Assembly (NCBI GenBank): GCA_910584935.1
Contig: CAJUDU010000114.1
Span: 1-6,085 of the forward strand
DNA: 6,085 bases
Source: an uncultured Butyricicoccus sp.
GTDB lineage: Bacteria > Bacillota > Clostridia > Oscillospirales > Butyricicoccaceae
Direction of reading: 5' to 3'
This document shows, one piece after another, positions 4,962 to 6,085 of this stretch. A program made the translations under genes and the position numbers. Numbering within the stretch: position 1 is the first letter of the stretch; every line of letters starts with the position of its first letter. Below the pieces are notes generated by a model. It searched no databases, was not told where the DNA came from, and saw only the letters and a list, made by a program, of their open reading frames with translations.

Positions 4962-6085
4962 ATGAATTATGCAAATATATCTATTGAAATGTTTCAAAAT
5001 TTAGTTTCAAAGAGTTTGAATCCCAGCTTGGTATGTGGAAATGGGTTAAGTATAAATTTTGAACCCAAACTTACTCTTGATAACTTGGGAGAAAATATGT
5101 ACGCAGCACATTTGCATGTTATAAAATTTGCTGACTATCAGGCGATTTCTCCAAAGATGGAACAGGTATTTTTACCCAACTATAAGGCAGTGATTAAATA
5201 TCTTAAAAAAAATATCCACAACAAAGCGGATTTTTCAAGGTTATTTTTTGATGCTGTTATTTTTGCAAAAAGCATAATTACCTCTCAAGTACTGGATTGG
5301 ATTTCTGACAATAAGTTTGATGAAAAATTAGCTATGGGATTTGGACCTTTAGACTATGTAACAGATTTAATAAAACAAATAGACGATACCCATTCTGCTT
5401 TCAAAATCAATTATGAGTTTTGGAGCATTCTCATCTATTTTGCATTGATCTTATTACAAGCCCCTTCTACTGTTTATATCCTGCCAAAAGAAAACAAGTT
5501 TATAAAAACCGTTGCTATTGGCGCAGGGAAATCGCCCATGTCTAAACCCAATACCTTTTCTGAGTATATTGCTAAAACATGTGAAAACGGAATGTTTTCG
5601 TATTTAAGAATATTATTATCCACAAATATTTTGCTTATAGGAAATGGGTATTATATTGAGAAAATGTCAAAGTGGGGAGTTTTTCGGGAGGATGTGTTAA
5701 AATCCTTTTTTGAGCCTTTTAATCATGTCTTAACAACCAATTATGATTTACTTATTGAAAAAATAACTGGAAGAACAGTTCTTCACTTGCATGGAAGATT
5801 CACCCGTCAGCCACAAGTTGTGCTTGGTCAATCAATAGGTGTATATGTAGATGCTGTGCGTTATGATTTGTCTTCAATTTTAATTGGTGATTATTTTATT
5901 GCTAAATGTTTCTATGCAATAACAGCACAAATGGCGCAAAAATCACTTATAAATACCAATATTAACTTTTATCAAGAGGTGCTTAAAGAAACCATTCAAA
6001 AAAAGAAATCAGATACTATCGTAATCTTTGGTCTTGATATCAGTAATGATTATCATATTATACGAAATTTACAAGTATCTTTATC
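4962..6085 (+). CDS. SIR2-like domain protein, probable phage-defence effector (3' end beyond window)
   Basis: The visible 374 residues carry landmarks of the SIR2-like superfamily in order: a nucleotide-loop motif LVCGNGLSINF (Gly26-Asn27-Gly28), a second LLIGNGYYI (227-229), LTTNYDLLI (Thr258-Asp262), LHLHGRF (His277-Gly278), and VIFGLDISNDYHI (357-363). In this superfamily these line the NAD-type ligand pocket. Relatives include AbiH, DUF4917 proteins and NAD-depleting effectors of anti-phage systems. The insert at about 45-220 is not recognised. The start at 4962 has AGAGGA nine bases upstream; an in-frame ATG at 4926 lacks a ribosome site. The gene is clearly more AT-rich than the minus-strand block, suggesting separate acquisition. 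It lacks a visible signal peptide. The C-terminus is cut by the window. Fold call fairly secure; NADase activity and defence role are inference. Confidence 0.75.
   Translation, partial: MNYANISIEMFQNLVSKSLNPSLVCGNGLSINFEPKLTLDNLGENMYAAHLHVIKFADYQAISPKMEQVFLPNYKAVIKYLKKNIHNKADFSRLFFDAVIFAKSIITSQVLDWISDNKFDEKLAMGFGPLDYVTDLIKQIDDTHSAFKINYEFWSILIYFALILLQAPSTVYILPKENKFIKTVAIGAGKSPMSKPNTFSEYIAKTCENGMFSYLRILLSTNILLIGNGYYIEKMSKWGVFREDVLKSFFEPFNHVLTTNYDLLIEKITGRTVLHLHGRFTRQPQVVLGQSIGVYVDAVRYDLSSILIGDYFIAKCFYAITAQMAQKSLINTNINFYQEVLKETIQKKKSDTIVIFGLDISNDYHIIRNLQVSL

Noticed and set aside
1..6085. CRISPR array, tRNA, rRNA or group II intron
   Set aside because: No regularly spaced short repeats, cloverleaf, rRNA signature or reverse-transcriptase motif was seen.

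Overview
The window looks like an accessory or mobile region from a gut-type Clostridia (Firmicutes). The reasons are strong GGAGG ribosome binding sites throughout, a secreted thioester-domain adhesin of the Gram-positive type, runs of short coupled genes that resemble the cargo of clostridial conjugative elements, and an IS200/IS605-like right end. No relaxase, integrase, housekeeping gene, rRNA, tRNA or CRISPR array is visible, so the type of element cannot be named.

Layout, left to right. Positions 43-1308 (minus) encode a secreted protein with an N-terminal thioester adhesin domain that stops abruptly near the window edge; the frame after the stop stays open. Positions 1309-2096 hold no intact gene. 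This stretch contains a long leader, two diverged direct copies of a ~160-bp sequence (1517-1675 and 1866-2026), a short GTAG..CG.CATGA motif present three times, the remnant of an IS200/IS605 right end with the apparent tail of tnpB (1745-1893), and an 11-bp inverted repeat.

Positions 2097-4709 hold eight small minus-strand genes. They fall into two transcription units, split by a clear intrinsic terminator (2746-2791) and a candidate promoter near 2681. The upstream unit encodes a double zinc-ribbon protein, three proteins of unknown function, a small Cys4 protein and a 71-residue protein. The last four genes are packed with stop/start overlaps or a 2-nt gap. The downstream unit encodes two more small unknowns. 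These genes probably work as a co-expressed cargo cassette, but no function can be assigned from sequence.

Positions 4710-4961 are a divergent, AT-rich intergenic region with a good sigma-A promoter (TTGTTT, 17-nt spacer, TATAAT) reading right. It drives an AT-rich gene starting at 4962 that runs off the window. Its 374 visible residues carry the landmarks of SIR2-like proteins (GNG near the N-terminus, TTNYD, LHLHG, a GLDISND loop), a fold common in phage-defence NADases and AbiH/DUF4917-type proteins. This is the best candidate for a defence system in the window, but its C-terminal part and any partner gene lie beyond the edge.
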